The notes: generated from the sequence alone by a model not told the origin. Shown: positions 47,694 to 56,913, counted from the first letter of the stretch. The stretch: DNA of 64,000 bases from Ornithinimicrobium cryptoxanthini (GCF_023923205.1 NZ_CP099490.1:930001-994000); one strand, 5' to 3'. Numbers and translations are program-made.

Positions 47694-48938
47694 GTGACGT
47701 TGCACACCACCCCACCAGCTTCCGCTCCTCTGCCGACGCCAGAGGCTCTCGTTGAGGACGTCGTCGAGTGGGTGGAGACCCACCGCGGCGAGATCATCGC
47801 GCTGCGCCGTGACCTGCACGAGCACCCCGAGGTCTCCTGGCAGGAGCACCGCACCACCTCAGTGGTCATCGAGCGCCTCGAGGCGGTCGGCGTGATGGTG
47901 ACCTCCATGGCGGGCACGGGGGCGATCGCCGACCTGGGAGCGAGCGAGCCCCGGGTGCGCATCGCGCTGCGGGCCGACCTGGACGCGCTGCCGCTGGACG
48001 AGGAGACCGGCTTGCCGTTCGCCTCGCGGCAGCAGGGGGTCTGCCACGCGTGCGGCCACGACGTGCACACCGCGGGCGTGCTGGCGGCGGGCCTGGCGCT
48101 CGCCTCCCTGCAGGACCGGCTGGAGAGCATGGGGGTCGGGGTGCGGCTGATCTTCCAGCCCGCAGAGGAGTCGATCCCAGGTGGTGCGCACAAGGTCGTC
48201 GAGGACGGCTGGCTGGAGGGGGTCGACCGTGTCCTGGCGGTCCACTGCGACCCGTCGATCGACGTGGGGACCATCGGGCTGAAGGTCGGGCCGATCACGG
48301 CTGCCTCGGACTCGGTGCACGTGACCCTGACCGGTCGTGGCGGGCACACCTCGCGGCCGCACCTGACGCAGGACCTGACCTATGCCCTCGGCAAGGTGAT
48401 CACGGAAGTGCCGGCGGCGCTGTCCCGCCGGATGGACCCGCGCTCGGGCACCGCCCTGGTGTGGGGTGCGGTGCGTGCCGGGACGGTGGCCAACGTCATC
48501 CCCTCGCGCGGAGAGGTTGTCGGGACACTGCGGATGCTGGACTCCGAGACGTGGGTCACGACCGGACCGCTGATCGAGGAGATCGTGCACGCCGTCGTCA
48601 GTCCCTATGGCGTCACGGCCGAGGTCCGCCACGTGCGAGGCGTTCCGCCGGTGGACAACGACGCGGCCTCGGTCGCGGCGATGACTGCCGCAGTCGGTTC
48701 GGTGCTCGGCCCCACCGCCGTGGTGCCGACCCGGCAGTCCCTCGGCGGTGAGGATCTCGGGTGGCTGCTCACCGACATCCCTGGCGCGATGGCCAGGCTC
48801 GGGACCCGCACGCCCGGCGGCCCAACCCATGAGCTGCACCAGGGCGACCTGATCGTCGACGAGGAGTCGGTCCTCATCGCCGGCAAGTTCCTCGCTGCCG
48901 CGGTGCTGAGCTCGGTCGGCCCCGATGGCCTGCTCTGA
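47694..48938 (+). CDS. M20-family amidohydrolase
   Basis: This 414-residue metallohydrolase has the amidohydrolase signature DLHEHPEVSWQEH near the N terminus and the metal ligands Cys120 and His122 in ACGHDVHTAG. QPAEESIPGGAHKVVEDG gives the catalytic Glu pair, and the dimerisation domain occupies about 205-315. The C-terminal GTRTPGGPTHELHQGDL holds a further metal histidine. Relatives hydrolyse N-acyl amino acids, hippurate or auxin conjugates; the substrate here is unknown. It lies just upstream of the nucleoside transporter but is separated by a weak hairpin and the transporter promoter. Confidence 0.88.
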   Translation: MTLHTTPPASAPLPTPEALVEDVVEWVETHRGEIIALRRDLHEHPEVSWQEHRTTSVVIERLEAVGVMVTSMAGTGAIADLGASEPRVRIALRADLDALPLDEETGLPFASRQQGVCHACGHDVHTAGVLAAGLALASLQDRLESMGVGVRLIFQPAEESIPGGAHKVVEDGWLEGVDRVLAVHCDPSIDVGTIGLKVGPITAASDSVHVTLTGRGGHTSRPHLTQDLTYALGKVITEVPAALSRRMDPRSGTALVWGAVRAGTVANVIPSRGEVVGTLRMLDSETWVTTGPLIEEIVHAVVSPYGVTAEVRHVRGVPPVDNDAASVAAMTAAVGSVLGPTAVVPTRQSLGGEDLGWLLTDIPGAMARLGTRTPGGPTHELHQGDLIVDEESVLIAGKFLAAAVLSSVGPDGLL

Positions 48939-48942
48939 CGGG

Positions 48943-48970
48943 CACCTGTGTGGCCAGAGTGGCGCAGGTG
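48943..48970 (+). terminator. Possible weak terminator after the M20 gene
   Basis: CACCTGTG and CGCAGGTG can pair over eight bases (one G-U) across a 12-base loop, four bases after the stop. No U-tract follows, so support is weak. Confidence 0.35.
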
Positions 48971-48995
48971 GCTGATGGTGTTACCAGTGGGACGT

Positions 48996-49022
48996 TTGAC
49001 ATGCGGAAGGTCACGAATTCGT
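48996..49022 (+). promoter_or_regulatory. Possible promoter and palindromic operator of the BMP lipoprotein gene
   Basis: A perfect -35 hexamer TTGACA is at 48996-49001. It is followed at 49013-49022 by the ten-base palindrome ACGAATTCGT, in the -35/-10 spacer. No clear -10 hexamer is seen at the usual distance, so the promoter call is tentative. A regulator bound to the palindrome would block this promoter. A TAGCAT at 49076-49081 is another -10 candidate. Confidence 0.4.
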
Positions 49023-49116
49023 CAACAAATGACACGCGGGCGACTCTTCGGGACTGTGATCCGAGATGGCCGGGATAGCATCACCGTGCTACGTCCCCAA
49101 ACCTAAGGAGTCCCCA

Positions 49117-50259
49117 GTGCGGGTGTTCAAGATCGCCGCAGCCAGTGCGGCCGCAGTCATGGTTCTCGCTGCGTGCGGCGAGGCCCCGTCGGAGGACAAC
49201 GAGACCGAGGCGGCATCGCCGGCAGCCCCGGCAGACAACAACGACGACACCACCGCAACCGAGGATGCCGCGCCCGCCGAGGACAACTCGGACTTCAAGG
49301 CCTGCATGGTCTCTGACGCTGGTGGCTTCGATGACCAGTCCTTCAACCAGGGCGCCTACTCGGGCCTGCTCGCGGCCGAGGACTCCCTGGGCATCTCCAA
49401 GGCCGAGGCGGAGTCCAACTCTGACGCAGAGTTCGGGCCCAACATCGACGCGATGGTCCAGCAGGACTGTGACTTCGTGATCGGTGTTGGCTTCCTGCTC
49501 GAGGATGCGATCCAGGCGGCTGCCGAGGCCAACCCGGACACCAACTTCGGTCTGCTCGACTCTGCCTTCTCCGACGCGGACTTCGCGCCCGTCGAACTGG
49601 ACAACGGCAAGCCGATCCTCTTCAACACCGCTGAGGCCTCCTTCCTGGCGGGCTACCTCGCAGCCGGCATGACCGAGACCGGCACCGTGGCGACCTACGG
49701 CGGGCTGCCGCTCCCGTCCGTGCAGATCTTCATGGACGGATTCTCCGACGGCATCAACAAGTACAACGAGGACAACAGCACCGAGGTCGAGCTGCTCGGC
49801 TGGGACAAGGAAGCCCAGGAGGGTTCCTTTGCCGGCAGCTTCGACGACCAGACGCAGGGCGCCTCGCTGGGTGAGCAGTTCATCTCCCAGGGTGCGGACA
49901 TCATCATGCCGGTCGCCGGCCCGGTCGGTCTGGGCACCGCCTCGGTCGCCGAGGGCACCGACACCAAGCTGATCTGGGTCGACTCGGACGGCTTCGACAC
50001 CACCGAGTACGGCGACCTCATCCTGACCTCGGTCCTGAAGGACATGGGCCCGGCCGTGGAGGGCACGATCAAGGAGACCATCGAAGGGGCCTTCAGCAAC
50101 GAGCCCTACGTCGGCACCCTGGAGAACGGTGGCGTCAGCCTGGCTCCCTTCCACGACTTCGAGTCTGAGGTCCCGCAGGAGCTGAAGGACAAGCTGGCCG
50201 AGTACGAGCAGCAGATCATCTCCGGCGAGCTTGTGGTCGAGTCCCCGAACTCACCGTGA
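49117..50259 (+). CDS. BMP-family nucleoside-binding lipoprotein of an ABC importer
   Basis: This 380-residue protein has a signal sequence ending at the lipobox LAAC (Cys20), then an acidic, Ala/Asp-rich linker to about residue 60. The binding domain has KACMVSDAGGFDDQSFNQGA, typical of the Bmp/PnrA family that binds purine and pyrimidine nucleosides. It delivers them to the ATPase and permeases encoded downstream. GTG 49117 follows AAGGAG by six bases. A hairpin separates it from the ATPase gene, so it may be made in excess over the transporter, as is common for solute-binding proteins. Confidence 0.93.
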   Translation: MRVFKIAAASAAAVMVLAACGEAPSEDNETEAASPAAPADNNDDTTATEDAAPAEDNSDFKACMVSDAGGFDDQSFNQGAYSGLLAAEDSLGISKAEAESNSDAEFGPNIDAMVQQDCDFVIGVGFLLEDAIQAAAEANPDTNFGLLDSAFSDADFAPVELDNGKPILFNTAEASFLAGYLAAGMTETGTVATYGGLPLPSVQIFMDGFSDGINKYNEDNSTEVELLGWDKEAQEGSFAGSFDDQTQGASLGEQFISQGADIIMPVAGPVGLGTASVAEGTDTKLIWVDSDGFDTTEYGDLILTSVLKDMGPAVEGTIKETIEGAFSNEPYVGTLENGGVSLAPFHDFESEVPQELKDKLAEYEQQIISGELVVESPNSP

Positions 50260-50303
50260 CGACCGACCGCGTCTGATTAGCGTACGCGGAGGACACTCCG
50301 AGA

Positions 50304-50335
50304 TAGCGGCCCAGTCGAATCCGACTGGGCCGCTA
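50304..50335 (+). terminator. Strong hairpin between the binding protein and ATPase genes
   Basis: TAGCGGCCCAGTCG pairs perfectly over 14 bases with CGACTGGGCCGCTA around a four-base loop. It lies 44 bases after the lipoprotein stop and 37 before the ATPase start. It could be a partial terminator or an RNA-stabilising hairpin that raises the level of the upstream mRNA. Confidence 0.8.
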
Positions 50336-50372
50336 CGCTGTCCGCACCAACAACAGATGGAGCCAAGGAGCG

Positions 50373-51968
50373 ATGAAGCTCGAACTTCGTGGGATCACCA
50401 AGGTGTTCGGGTCGTTGGTGGCCAACGACCACATCGACCTGGTCGTTGAACCCGGTGAGATCCATGCTCTGCTGGGTGAGAACGGCGCCGGCAAGAGCAC
50501 CCTGATGAACGTGCTCTATGGCCTCTATCACCCTGACGGTGGACAGATCCTGCTGGACGACAAGGTGGTCGACTTCGAGGGTCCGGGTGATGCCGTACGC
50601 GCCGGGATCGGGATGGTGCACCAGCACTTCATGCTGGTGCCCGTCTTCACCGTGGCTGAGTCGGTGGCGCTGGGATATGAGCCCGCCGGACCTGGCGGCA
50701 TACTCGACCTGGGCGCAGCCCGCGAGAAGGTCAAGGAGATCTCGGACCGGTTCGGCTTCCACGTCGACCCCGATGCCGTCATCGAGGAGCTCCCGGTCGG
50801 GGTGCAGCAGCGGGTGGAGATCATCAAGGCGCTCTCCCGGGACGCGAAGGTCCTCATCCTGGACGAGCCGACTGCCGTGCTCACCCCGCAGGAGACCGAC
50901 GAGCTCATCAGCATCATGGGTGAGCTGAAGGAGGCCGGCACCACGATCGTCTTCATCACCCACAAGCTGCGAGAGGTCCGCGCGATCGCGGACCGGATCA
51001 CCGTGATCCGGCGTGGGAAGGTGGTCGGGGAAGCCAGTCCTGAGTCCACCGAGACGGAACTGGCCTCCCTGATGGTCGGCCGCTCGGTCAACCTGTCCGT
51101 GACCAAGGTGGAGTGTGAGCTGACCGACCATGCCCTGGTGGTCAAGGACCTCACCGTGCACAACGGCGCCACGACAGTGGTCGACCGGCTCAACTTCGAG
51201 GTCCGCGGCGGCGAGATCATGGCCATCGCCGGTGTGCAGGGCAACGGGCAGACTGAGCTCGCGGAGGTGATCCTCGGGCTCGAGGAGGCGACGGCCGGTT
51301 CGATCACCCTGGGGGGCAAGGAGATGCGCGGCCGCACGACGCGCGAGCGACTCCGCGCGGGGATCGGGTTCGTGCCCGAGGACCGCTCCACCGACGGGGT
51401 GATAGCGAGCTTCTCCATCGCCGAGAACCTCGTGCTCGACCTCTATGACACGGAGCCTTTTGCGCGGGGACTGTCCATGTCACCGGCCAAGATCGCTGAG
51501 AACGCCGTGCAACGCACCCAGGAGTTCGACGTGCGACTGACCGACGTCCAGGACCCCATCTCGACGCTGTCCGGTGGCAACGCCCAGAAGGTCGTCCTCG
51601 CCAGAGAGATGTCGAGGCCACTCGAGCTGCTGGTCGCCTCACAGCCGACCCGTGGCCTCGATGTCGGCTCCATCGAGTTCGTGCACAAGCGGATCGTGGC
51701 CGAACGGGACCGTGGCACGCCGGTGATGATCGTCTCCACCGAGCTCGACGAGGTTCTGTCGCTCGCCGACCGGGTCGCCGTGATGTATCGCGGTCGCATC
51801 GTGGGCATCATCGTGGCAGCCGAGGCCGGTCCAGAGGGGATCAACCGTGACGTGCTGGGCCTGATGATGGCCGGCGTGCCGCTGGAGGACGCCGTCGAGC
51901 AGGCAGCCAGCCACAAGTCTGTGCTCGCGGAGGCTGACGCCGCAGCCGAGGGAAGGGACCGGACATGA
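50373..51968 (+). CDS. Nucleoside ABC importer, duplicated ATP-binding protein
   Basis: This 531-residue protein has two ABC domains in tandem, as in sugar and nucleoside importers. The first Walker A is GENGAGKST near residue 37, and VLILDEPTAVLTP is its Walker B. The second domain has the degenerate loop GVQGNGQTE and a signature LSGGNAQKVVLAREM, so probably only the first site hydrolyses efficiently. The EDRSTDG segment is typical of YufO-type proteins. ATG 50373 follows AAGGAGC. The stop overlaps the next start by four bases. Confidence 0.93.
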   Translation: MKLELRGITKVFGSLVANDHIDLVVEPGEIHALLGENGAGKSTLMNVLYGLYHPDGGQILLDDKVVDFEGPGDAVRAGIGMVHQHFMLVPVFTVAESVALGYEPAGPGGILDLGAAREKVKEISDRFGFHVDPDAVIEELPVGVQQRVEIIKALSRDAKVLILDEPTAVLTPQETDELISIMGELKEAGTTIVFITHKLREVRAIADRITVIRRGKVVGEASPESTETELASLMVGRSVNLSVTKVECELTDHALVVKDLTVHNGATTVVDRLNFEVRGGEIMAIAGVQGNGQTELAEVILGLEEATAGSITLGGKEMRGRTTRERLRAGIGFVPEDRSTDGVIASFSIAENLVLDLYDTEPFARGLSMSPAKIAENAVQRTQEFDVRLTDVQDPISTLSGGNAQKVVLAREMSRPLELLVASQPTRGLDVGSIEFVHKRIVAERDRGTPVMIVSTELDEVLSLADRVAVMYRGRIVGIIVAAEAGPEGINRDVLGLMMAGVPLEDAVEQAASHKSVLAEADAAAEGRDRT

Positions 51969-53281
51969 CTGAGTCCACACCAACGACGCCCGACCCGGGC
52001 AAGACGCCCGACCACGAGGAGAAGACGTCGGTGAGCACGGAGGGGTCCGGTCCGGCGAAGCACCAGCAGGACCCCCGTGACGGGTCTGCGATCCTGCGCC
52101 AGATCGTCGGCGGCGACGTGGCGATCTCGTTCCTGGCCATCGTCATCGCGCTGGCAGTCGGAGGGGTGCTGATCGCCTTTGCCGATGAGGCCGTCATGGC
52201 GTCCCTCGGCTATGTCTTCAACGCTCCCGGTGACTTCTTCGGTGCTGCCTGGACTGCGGTCAGCGACGCCTACGTCGCGCTGTTCCGGGGAGCGGTCTTC
52301 GACTTCCAGGCCGACACGTTCAACCGTCAGATCCGTCCGATGACCGAGTCGTTGACTTTTGCCACACCGCTGATCCTGGCGGCCCTCGGCATCGCGGTCG
52401 GCTTCCGCGCCGGTCTGTTCAACATCGGGGCCCAGGGGCAGATCATCGTCGGCGGCATCTTCGCGGCCTACGTCGGCTTTGCTTTTGACCTGCCGCCGGT
52501 GCTGCACCTGTTCCTCGCCGTGCTGGGTGGTGCCCTCGGCGGTGCTTTCTGGGGCTTTATTCCCGGCATCCTGAAGGCGCGCACCGGGGCCAATGAGGTG
52601 ATCGTGACGATCATGCTCAACTGGATCGCGGTCTATCTGATCAGCTATGTGCTGGCCAGCGGCCCGTTCAACCCCAGCGGCACGGGACAGCGCAGCCCAC
52701 AGGTGGGGGCCAACGCCCAGTTCCCCAAGCTGATCCCCGACTTCCTGGTGCCGGACAACACCTTCCGACTGCACTGGGGCTTCGTCGTCGCCATTCTGGC
52801 CACCATCGTCGTGTGGTGGCTGCTGGAGCGGTCCACGATCGGCTTCGAGATCCGGGCCGCCGGCGCCAACCCGCACGCAGCCCGGACAGCCGGTATGTCG
52901 GTGGGTCGGGTCACCGTGCTGACGTTGGTCATCGCCGGCATCCTGGCCGGACTCGCCGCCACCTCACAGGTCCTGATCGACCGGGGATCACTCACCGCGG
53001 GAGTCGCGGCGTCCTATGGCTTCGACGCGATCACCGTGGCGCTCCTGGGCCGGTCCAGGCCACTGGGGACCTTCTTGGCCGGCATCCTCTTTGGCGCTCT
53101 GCAGGCCGGTGGCACCCTGATGCAGTCCATCACCTCGACCCCGATCGACATCGTCCTGGTGGTCCAGTCGGTCATCGTGCTGCTGATCGCAGCGCCGCCG
53201 CTGGTCCGTTCGATCTTCCGACTGCCTGACCCCGATGCGCCGCCCCGGCGGGCCGCGACCACGAAGGAGGCCGCAGCGTGA
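51965..53281 (+). CDS. Nucleoside ABC importer, permease subunit (YufP-type)
   Basis: This 438-residue integral membrane protein has a hydrophilic N-terminal tail of about 45 residues and roughly nine helices. The segment FRAGLFNIGAQGQIIVGG and the coupling region GFEIRAAGANPHAARTAGM, which contacts the ATPase, are typical of BPD/ribose-type permeases. The ATG overlaps the ATPase stop (ATGA). It forms a heterodimer with the next permease. Confidence 0.93.
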   Translation: MTESTPTTPDPGKTPDHEEKTSVSTEGSGPAKHQQDPRDGSAILRQIVGGDVAISFLAIVIALAVGGVLIAFADEAVMASLGYVFNAPGDFFGAAWTAVSDAYVALFRGAVFDFQADTFNRQIRPMTESLTFATPLILAALGIAVGFRAGLFNIGAQGQIIVGGIFAAYVGFAFDLPPVLHLFLAVLGGALGGAFWGFIPGILKARTGANEVIVTIMLNWIAVYLISYVLASGPFNPSGTGQRSPQVGANAQFPKLIPDFLVPDNTFRLHWGFVVAILATIVVWWLLERSTIGFEIRAAGANPHAARTAGMSVGRVTVLTLVIAGILAGLAATSQVLIDRGSLTAGVAASYGFDAITVALLGRSRPLGTFLAGILFGALQAGGTLMQSITSTPIDIVLVVQSVIVLLIAAPPLVRSIFRLPDPDAPPRRAATTKEAAA

Positions 53282-54600
53282 GCACGCCCCTCATCCCGGT
53301 GACTGCCGGCATCCCGTCGGAGAACGTCCCCACCGACCCGGAGGTGCTGGGCCGGATCAGCTATCGCTGGCCGACCACCTACGGGGTCCTGGCCCTGGTC
53401 GCCCTGCTCGGTTTTGTGGGCACCCTGTTGCGCCGCGAGGACGGCTGGCAGCAAAGCACCACCTACCAGTCCCGCTACGGCGACCAGTGGTTCACCATCC
53501 CCAACTTCAGCGTCCCGGCGCTGCTGACGATCATCATCCTGACCGCGGTGCTGATCGCGTCAGCGGTCTATGCGTTCGTGGTCGCCCGGTCCCGTCGGGA
53601 GCTGCCAGCCTGGGTGCACATCGTGGTCGGTCTGGCTTTCGTCCTGGCGTTCCTGACCTGGGCCGGAGCGGGCAAGACCTCGGTCATCCCGATCACCTCG
53701 CTGCTCGCCGGTGCGCTAGCGCTGTCGGTGCCGCTGATCTTTGGCGCGATGTCTGGTGTGATCTGCGAGCGCTCCGGCATCATCAACATCGCCATCGAGG
53801 GGCAGCTGCTCTTCGGAGCCTTCGCCGCGGCCGTCATCGCGTCGTTCTTCGCCGCTCCGTATCTCGGGCTGGTCGCGGCCCCGATCGCCGGTGCGGCGGT
53901 TGGAGCGCTCCTGGCGTGGTTCTCGGTGCAGTATCAGGTCAACCAGATCATCGTCGGAGTTGTCCTCAACACGCTGGTGCTCGGCCTGACCAGCTTCTTC
54001 TTCTCCACCGTGCTGGCCGACAACCGGGAGACCTGGAACGCGCGGCAGCCACTGGGCATCATCGAGATCCCGATCCTCAGCCAGATCCCGATCGTCGGCC
54101 CGGTGCTCTTCCGGCAGACGATCCTGGTCTATCTGATGTATGCCGCCGTGATCCTGCTCCAGTTCATGCTCTTCCGCAGTCGCTGGGGCCTGCGCACCCG
54201 GGCCGTCGGTGAGCACCCGAAGGCAGCGGACACGGTCGGCATCAAGGTCAACAAGCGTCGGGTCTGGAACACCATCCTGGGCGGGGCTGTCGCTGGCCTG
54301 GGAGGGGCCTTCTTCACTGTGGGCAGCGGGTTGGCCTTCGGGCGTGAGATGTCAGCGGGCAACGGCTTCATCGCCCTGGCTGCGATGATCATGGGCAAGT
54401 GGAATCCCACCGGGGCGCTGATTGCGGCGCTGCTGTTTGGCTTCTCCAAGAACCTCGGCAACGTGCTCAGCAGCATCGGCTCCCCGATCCCGTCACAGCT
54501 GCTGTTGATGTTGCCCTATGTCATCACGATCTTCGCGGTGGCCGGACTCGTGGGTCGGGTGCGCGCTCCCGCCGCTGAGGGCATCCCCTACACCAAGTGA
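53278..54600 (+). CDS. Nucleoside ABC importer, permease subunit (YufQ-type)
   Basis: This 440-residue protein has about ten helices. The segment CERSGIINIAIEGQLLFGA marks the shorter partner of BMP-linked permeases, and GLRTRAVGEHPKAADTVG is the coupling loop. The GTG start overlaps the previous stop (GTGA) and the stop overlaps a possible GTG of the next gene, so transport and deamination genes are coupled. Confidence 0.93.
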   Translation: MSTPLIPVTAGIPSENVPTDPEVLGRISYRWPTTYGVLALVALLGFVGTLLRREDGWQQSTTYQSRYGDQWFTIPNFSVPALLTIIILTAVLIASAVYAFVVARSRRELPAWVHIVVGLAFVLAFLTWAGAGKTSVIPITSLLAGALALSVPLIFGAMSGVICERSGIINIAIEGQLLFGAFAAAVIASFFAAPYLGLVAAPIAGAAVGALLAWFSVQYQVNQIIVGVVLNTLVLGLTSFFFSTVLADNRETWNARQPLGIIEIPILSQIPIVGPVLFRQTILVYLMYAAVILLQFMLFRSRWGLRTRAVGEHPKAADTVGIKVNKRRVWNTILGGAVAGLGGAFFTVGSGLAFGREMSAGNGFIALAAMIMGKWNPTGALIAALLFGFSKNLGNVLSSIGSPIPSQLLLMLPYVITIFAVAGLVGRVRAPAAEGIPYTK

Positions 54601-54611
54601 GGTCTGACCCG

Positions 54612-55001
54612 ATGGAGATCGACTGGGGACGCCTGCAGACGCGGGCCACCGAGCTGATGGGGCGTGCCTATGCGCCGTACTCGAACTATCCCGTCGGTGT
54701 GGCAGGGCTGGTCGACGACGGGCGAGTGGTCGGTGGCTGCAACGTCGAGAACGCCGGGTATGGCGTGACGCTGTGTGCGGAGTGCGGCATGGTCTCTGAG
54801 CTGATCGCCTCCGGGGGAGGCCGCCTGGTCGCGGTGGCGTGCGTCAACCACGCGGGCGAGCTGATCATGCCGTGCGGCCGGTGCCGCCAGCTGATCTGGG
54901 AGCACGGCGGCGCGCAGTGCCAGCTGGCGACGCCCGAGGGCGTGCTGCCGATGGACCAGGTGCTGCCCCAGGCCTTCGGCCGCGAGGACCTGGGCCACTA
55001 G
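54612..55001 (+). CDS. cdd: Cytidine deaminase
   Basis: This 129-residue homotetrameric-type enzyme converts cytidine and deoxycytidine to uridine and deoxyuridine. The zinc ligands are Cys55 of the catalytic CAE motif (with Glu57 the proton shuttle) and Cys88 and Cys91 of PCGRC. The substrate loop CNVENAGYG is complete. ATG 54612 has GAGG nine bases upstream; GTG 54597 would overlap the permease stop. Being the last gene of the importer operon, it points to pyrimidine nucleosides as imported substrates. Confidence 0.95.
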   Translation: MEIDWGRLQTRATELMGRAYAPYSNYPVGVAGLVDDGRVVGGCNVENAGYGVTLCAECGMVSELIASGGGRLVAVACVNHAGELIMPCGRCRQLIWEHGGAQCQLATPEGVLPMDQVLPQAFGREDLGH

Positions 55002-55687
55002 CTGAGCAGGCACTCCTGCGGCAGGCCGGCCGCCAGCATCCGGGTGGCCTCGGCGCCGTCGGCGGCGACATAGAGCGCCGTGCCTCCGATGCCCTGCACC
55101 TTGCCGTAGGCCGCCTTGACCGTGCCGGCGTCGATCGCGATGCGACCCTGAGCCACCGGGATGAAGTTCGGGGCGGCGTCCTGCCCGGCCGAGGCCGCCG
55201 CTGCAGCCTCGTCCTTGCGGGCCACCTTGGCCGGGTCCAGCGGCTCCTGGGACATAGCCTTGGCCAGCTCGTCCATCAGCGTGCGGTCGTCCGGGCGACC
55301 CCGCTCGGGCGGGCTGAAGACGACCTGACCGTCGCGCACGGCATACCGCTGCACGGCCAGGCTGGCCTCCTTGTCGGCGGTGAAGAGGGTGTAGGCGATG
55401 CCCTCCCCCTCCTCCTGGGCGGCAAGCTCGTCGCGGACCTCGCGGGCGGGCAGGTTGACCTGCGCGGCGATCACCAGCATCTGCGGCGCCAGGCCGATCG
55501 CGAACGTCTGGGCGCATGAGACCACGGCCTGCAACCGGGGTGCGGTCACCGTGGCGATGACGCGGTCGTCGCGCAGCGCGATCAGCGACGGAGACATGGT
55601 GGTCTCGCCGCCGGGCTGGTGCAGCGAGCGCTGCTTGAGTGTCTGGATGGGGGGAACGATCTGCTGCATGGCCTGGGCGAGATTCAC
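54998..55687 (-). CDS. Conserved protein of unknown function
   Basis: This predicted 229-residue soluble protein has no membrane helix or signal. The middle section (about residues 28-105) forms alternating strands and helices with RLQAVVSCAQTFAIGLAPQM and AAREVRDELAAQ-like charge patterns; the region 120-170 is rich in Ala, Asp and Glu. No family is recognised. GTG 55687 has only a weak CATCCT hexamer six bases upstream. The end overlaps cdd by four bases on the opposite strand. Codon use is like its neighbours, so it is probably real. Confidence 0.6.
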   Translation of the reverse strand: MNLAQAMQQIVPPIQTLKQRSLHQPGGETTMSPSLIALRDDRVIATVTAPRLQAVVSCAQTFAIGLAPQMLVIAAQVNLPAREVRDELAAQEEGEGIAYTLFTADKEASLAVQRYAVRDGQVVFSPPERGRPDDRTLMDELAKAMSQEPLDPAKVARKDEAAAAASAGQDAAPNFIPVAQGRIAIDAGTVKAAYGKVQGIGGTALYVAADGAEATRMLAAGLPQECLLS

Positions 55688-55699
55688 CGGCCAAGGATG

Positions 55700-56230
55700 T
55701 CACACCGCGTCGGGGTGGGGCTCAGCGCTCTCAGCAGGCTGGTAGGGCACGCTCATCAACCCGTCGGGGTCGAGGACGGCGACCAGCGCGTCCGTGATCT
55801 GTCCGAGCTGGTCGACCTGCTCGGGGCTCAGCGCGTCGAAGACGAGGCGTCGCACGTGCTCGACGTGCAGCGGGGCGGTCTCCTTGACCTTCTCCCAGCC
55901 GGTCTCGGTGAGCCGGGCGTTGGTGGCGCGCCTGTCGTCGCTGGCCCGCGTGCGCTCGACCAGCCCGCGCGCCTCGAGGCGTCGGACGACATGGGAGAGG
56001 CGGGGCAGGGTGGCGTTGGTGTGGTTCGCGAGGGAGCTCATCCGCAGGGTGCGGGCGGAGGCCTCGGACAGCATGGCCAGGACGTAGTAGTCGAAGTAGG
56101 TCAGGTCGGCCACGCGACGCAGGTGGGAGTCGAGCTGCGCAGGCAGCAGCTCAAGCACTGCGACCATGCGGACCCAGATCGGCAGCTCGTCGCTGTCCAA
56201 CCATCGGGTAGGCGTAGGTCGTGTGGGCAT
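55700..56230 (-). CDS. MarR-family transcription regulator
   Basis: This 176-residue protein has a winged helix-turn-helix at about residues 45-115: YVLAMLSEASARTLRMSSLA, then NATLPRLSHVVRRLEARGLV as the recognition helix, and RASDDRRATNARLTETGW as the wing. Dimer helices flank it. MarR proteins sense phenolics, quinones or oxidants and repress divergent genes. ATG 56230 is preceded on the minus strand by TACCAT six bases away. It diverges from an NADP-binding oxidoreductase with two palindromes in between, probably its own operators. Confidence 0.9.
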   Translation of the reverse strand: MPTRPTPTRWLDSDELPIWVRMVAVLELLPAQLDSHLRRVADLTYFDYYVLAMLSEASARTLRMSSLANHTNATLPRLSHVVRRLEARGLVERTRASDDRRATNARLTETGWEKVKETAPLHVEHVRRLVFDALSPEQVDQLGQITDALVAVLDPDGLMSVPYQPAESAEPHPDAV

Positions 56231-56236
56231 AGTCAC

Positions 56237-56292
56237 ATGGTAGCAGAATAGTTGTGGGAACAACTAGTCGGACGATGTAGTTACTTAAAGTA
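56237..56292. promoter_or_regulatory. Divergent promoter region with two palindromes, likely MarR operators
   Basis: On the minus strand TACCAT (56237-56242) is six bases before the marR ATG and serves as its -10. TAGTTGT-GGGA-ACAACTA (56249-56266) is a perfect seven-base inverted repeat just upstream of it. The 11-base palindrome TACTTAAAGTA (56282-56292) covers TAAAGT, the likely -10 of the oxidoreductase gene on the plus strand. Binding at both sites would repress both genes. Confidence 0.65.
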
Positions 56293-56318
56293 TCAACCAT
56301 TACGAGAGGACAATTTTC

Positions 56319-56894
56319 ATGGCACACGTCTCCATCATCGGCACCGGCAACATGGCTCAGGCCATCTCCAGCATCGTCACCAGGGGTGGCAACACCGTCG
56401 AGCTGTTCGGACAGAGCGATCACGCGCAGGCGATCACCGGCGACATCGTCATCCTTGCCGTGAACTACCCGGCCGTGGACGACGTCCTCACCCAGCGCGC
56501 CGGCCAGTTCGACGGCAAGGTGGTCGTGGACATCACGAACCCGCTGAACATCGAGACGTTCGACTCCCTGGTCGTGCCCGCCGATGGCTCAGCGGCCCAG
56601 GTCATCGCCGGCAAGCTGCCCAACTCGCGCGTGCTCAAGGCCTTCAACACCACGTTCGCCGCCACCCTCGCCTCGGGCGAGGTCGGACCGCTGGCCACCA
56701 CGGTGCTGATCGCCGGGGATGACAGCGACGCCAAGGCCGCGCTGGCTGGGATCATTAGCGCTGGTGGCCTCAAGGCCATCGACGCCGGGGCGCTCAAGCG
56801 GGCCCGCGAGATGGAGGCCGTCGGCTTCCTGCAGCTCACGCTGGCCGCGAGCGAGCGCATCTCCTGGACCGGTGGCTTCGGCGTCGTAGCCTGA
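56319..56894 (+). CDS. NAD(P)-binding oxidoreductase, F420-dependent NADP reductase-like
   Basis: This 191-residue protein starts with the Rossmann motif VSIIGTGNMAQAI (residues 4-16) and belongs to the NADP oxidoreductase/coenzyme F420-dependent family. The FDGKVVVDITNPLN and LKAFNTTFAATLA segments match NpdG-like dinucleotide-binding proteins; the C-terminal helix-rich part is short. Whether it uses F420 or another electron carrier cannot be told. The ATG follows GAGAGGA. It is divergent from a MarR regulator and followed by a terminator, so it is a single-gene regulated unit. Confidence 0.85.
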   Translation: MAHVSIIGTGNMAQAISSIVTRGGNTVELFGQSDHAQAITGDIVILAVNYPAVDDVLTQRAGQFDGKVVVDITNPLNIETFDSLVVPADGSAAQVIAGKLPNSRVLKAFNTTFAATLASGEVGPLATTVLIAGDDSDAKAALAGIISAGGLKAIDAGALKRAREMEAVGFLQLTLAASERISWTGGFGVVA

Positions 56895-56913
56895 CCGAGT
56901 CCTGAGCAACGCA

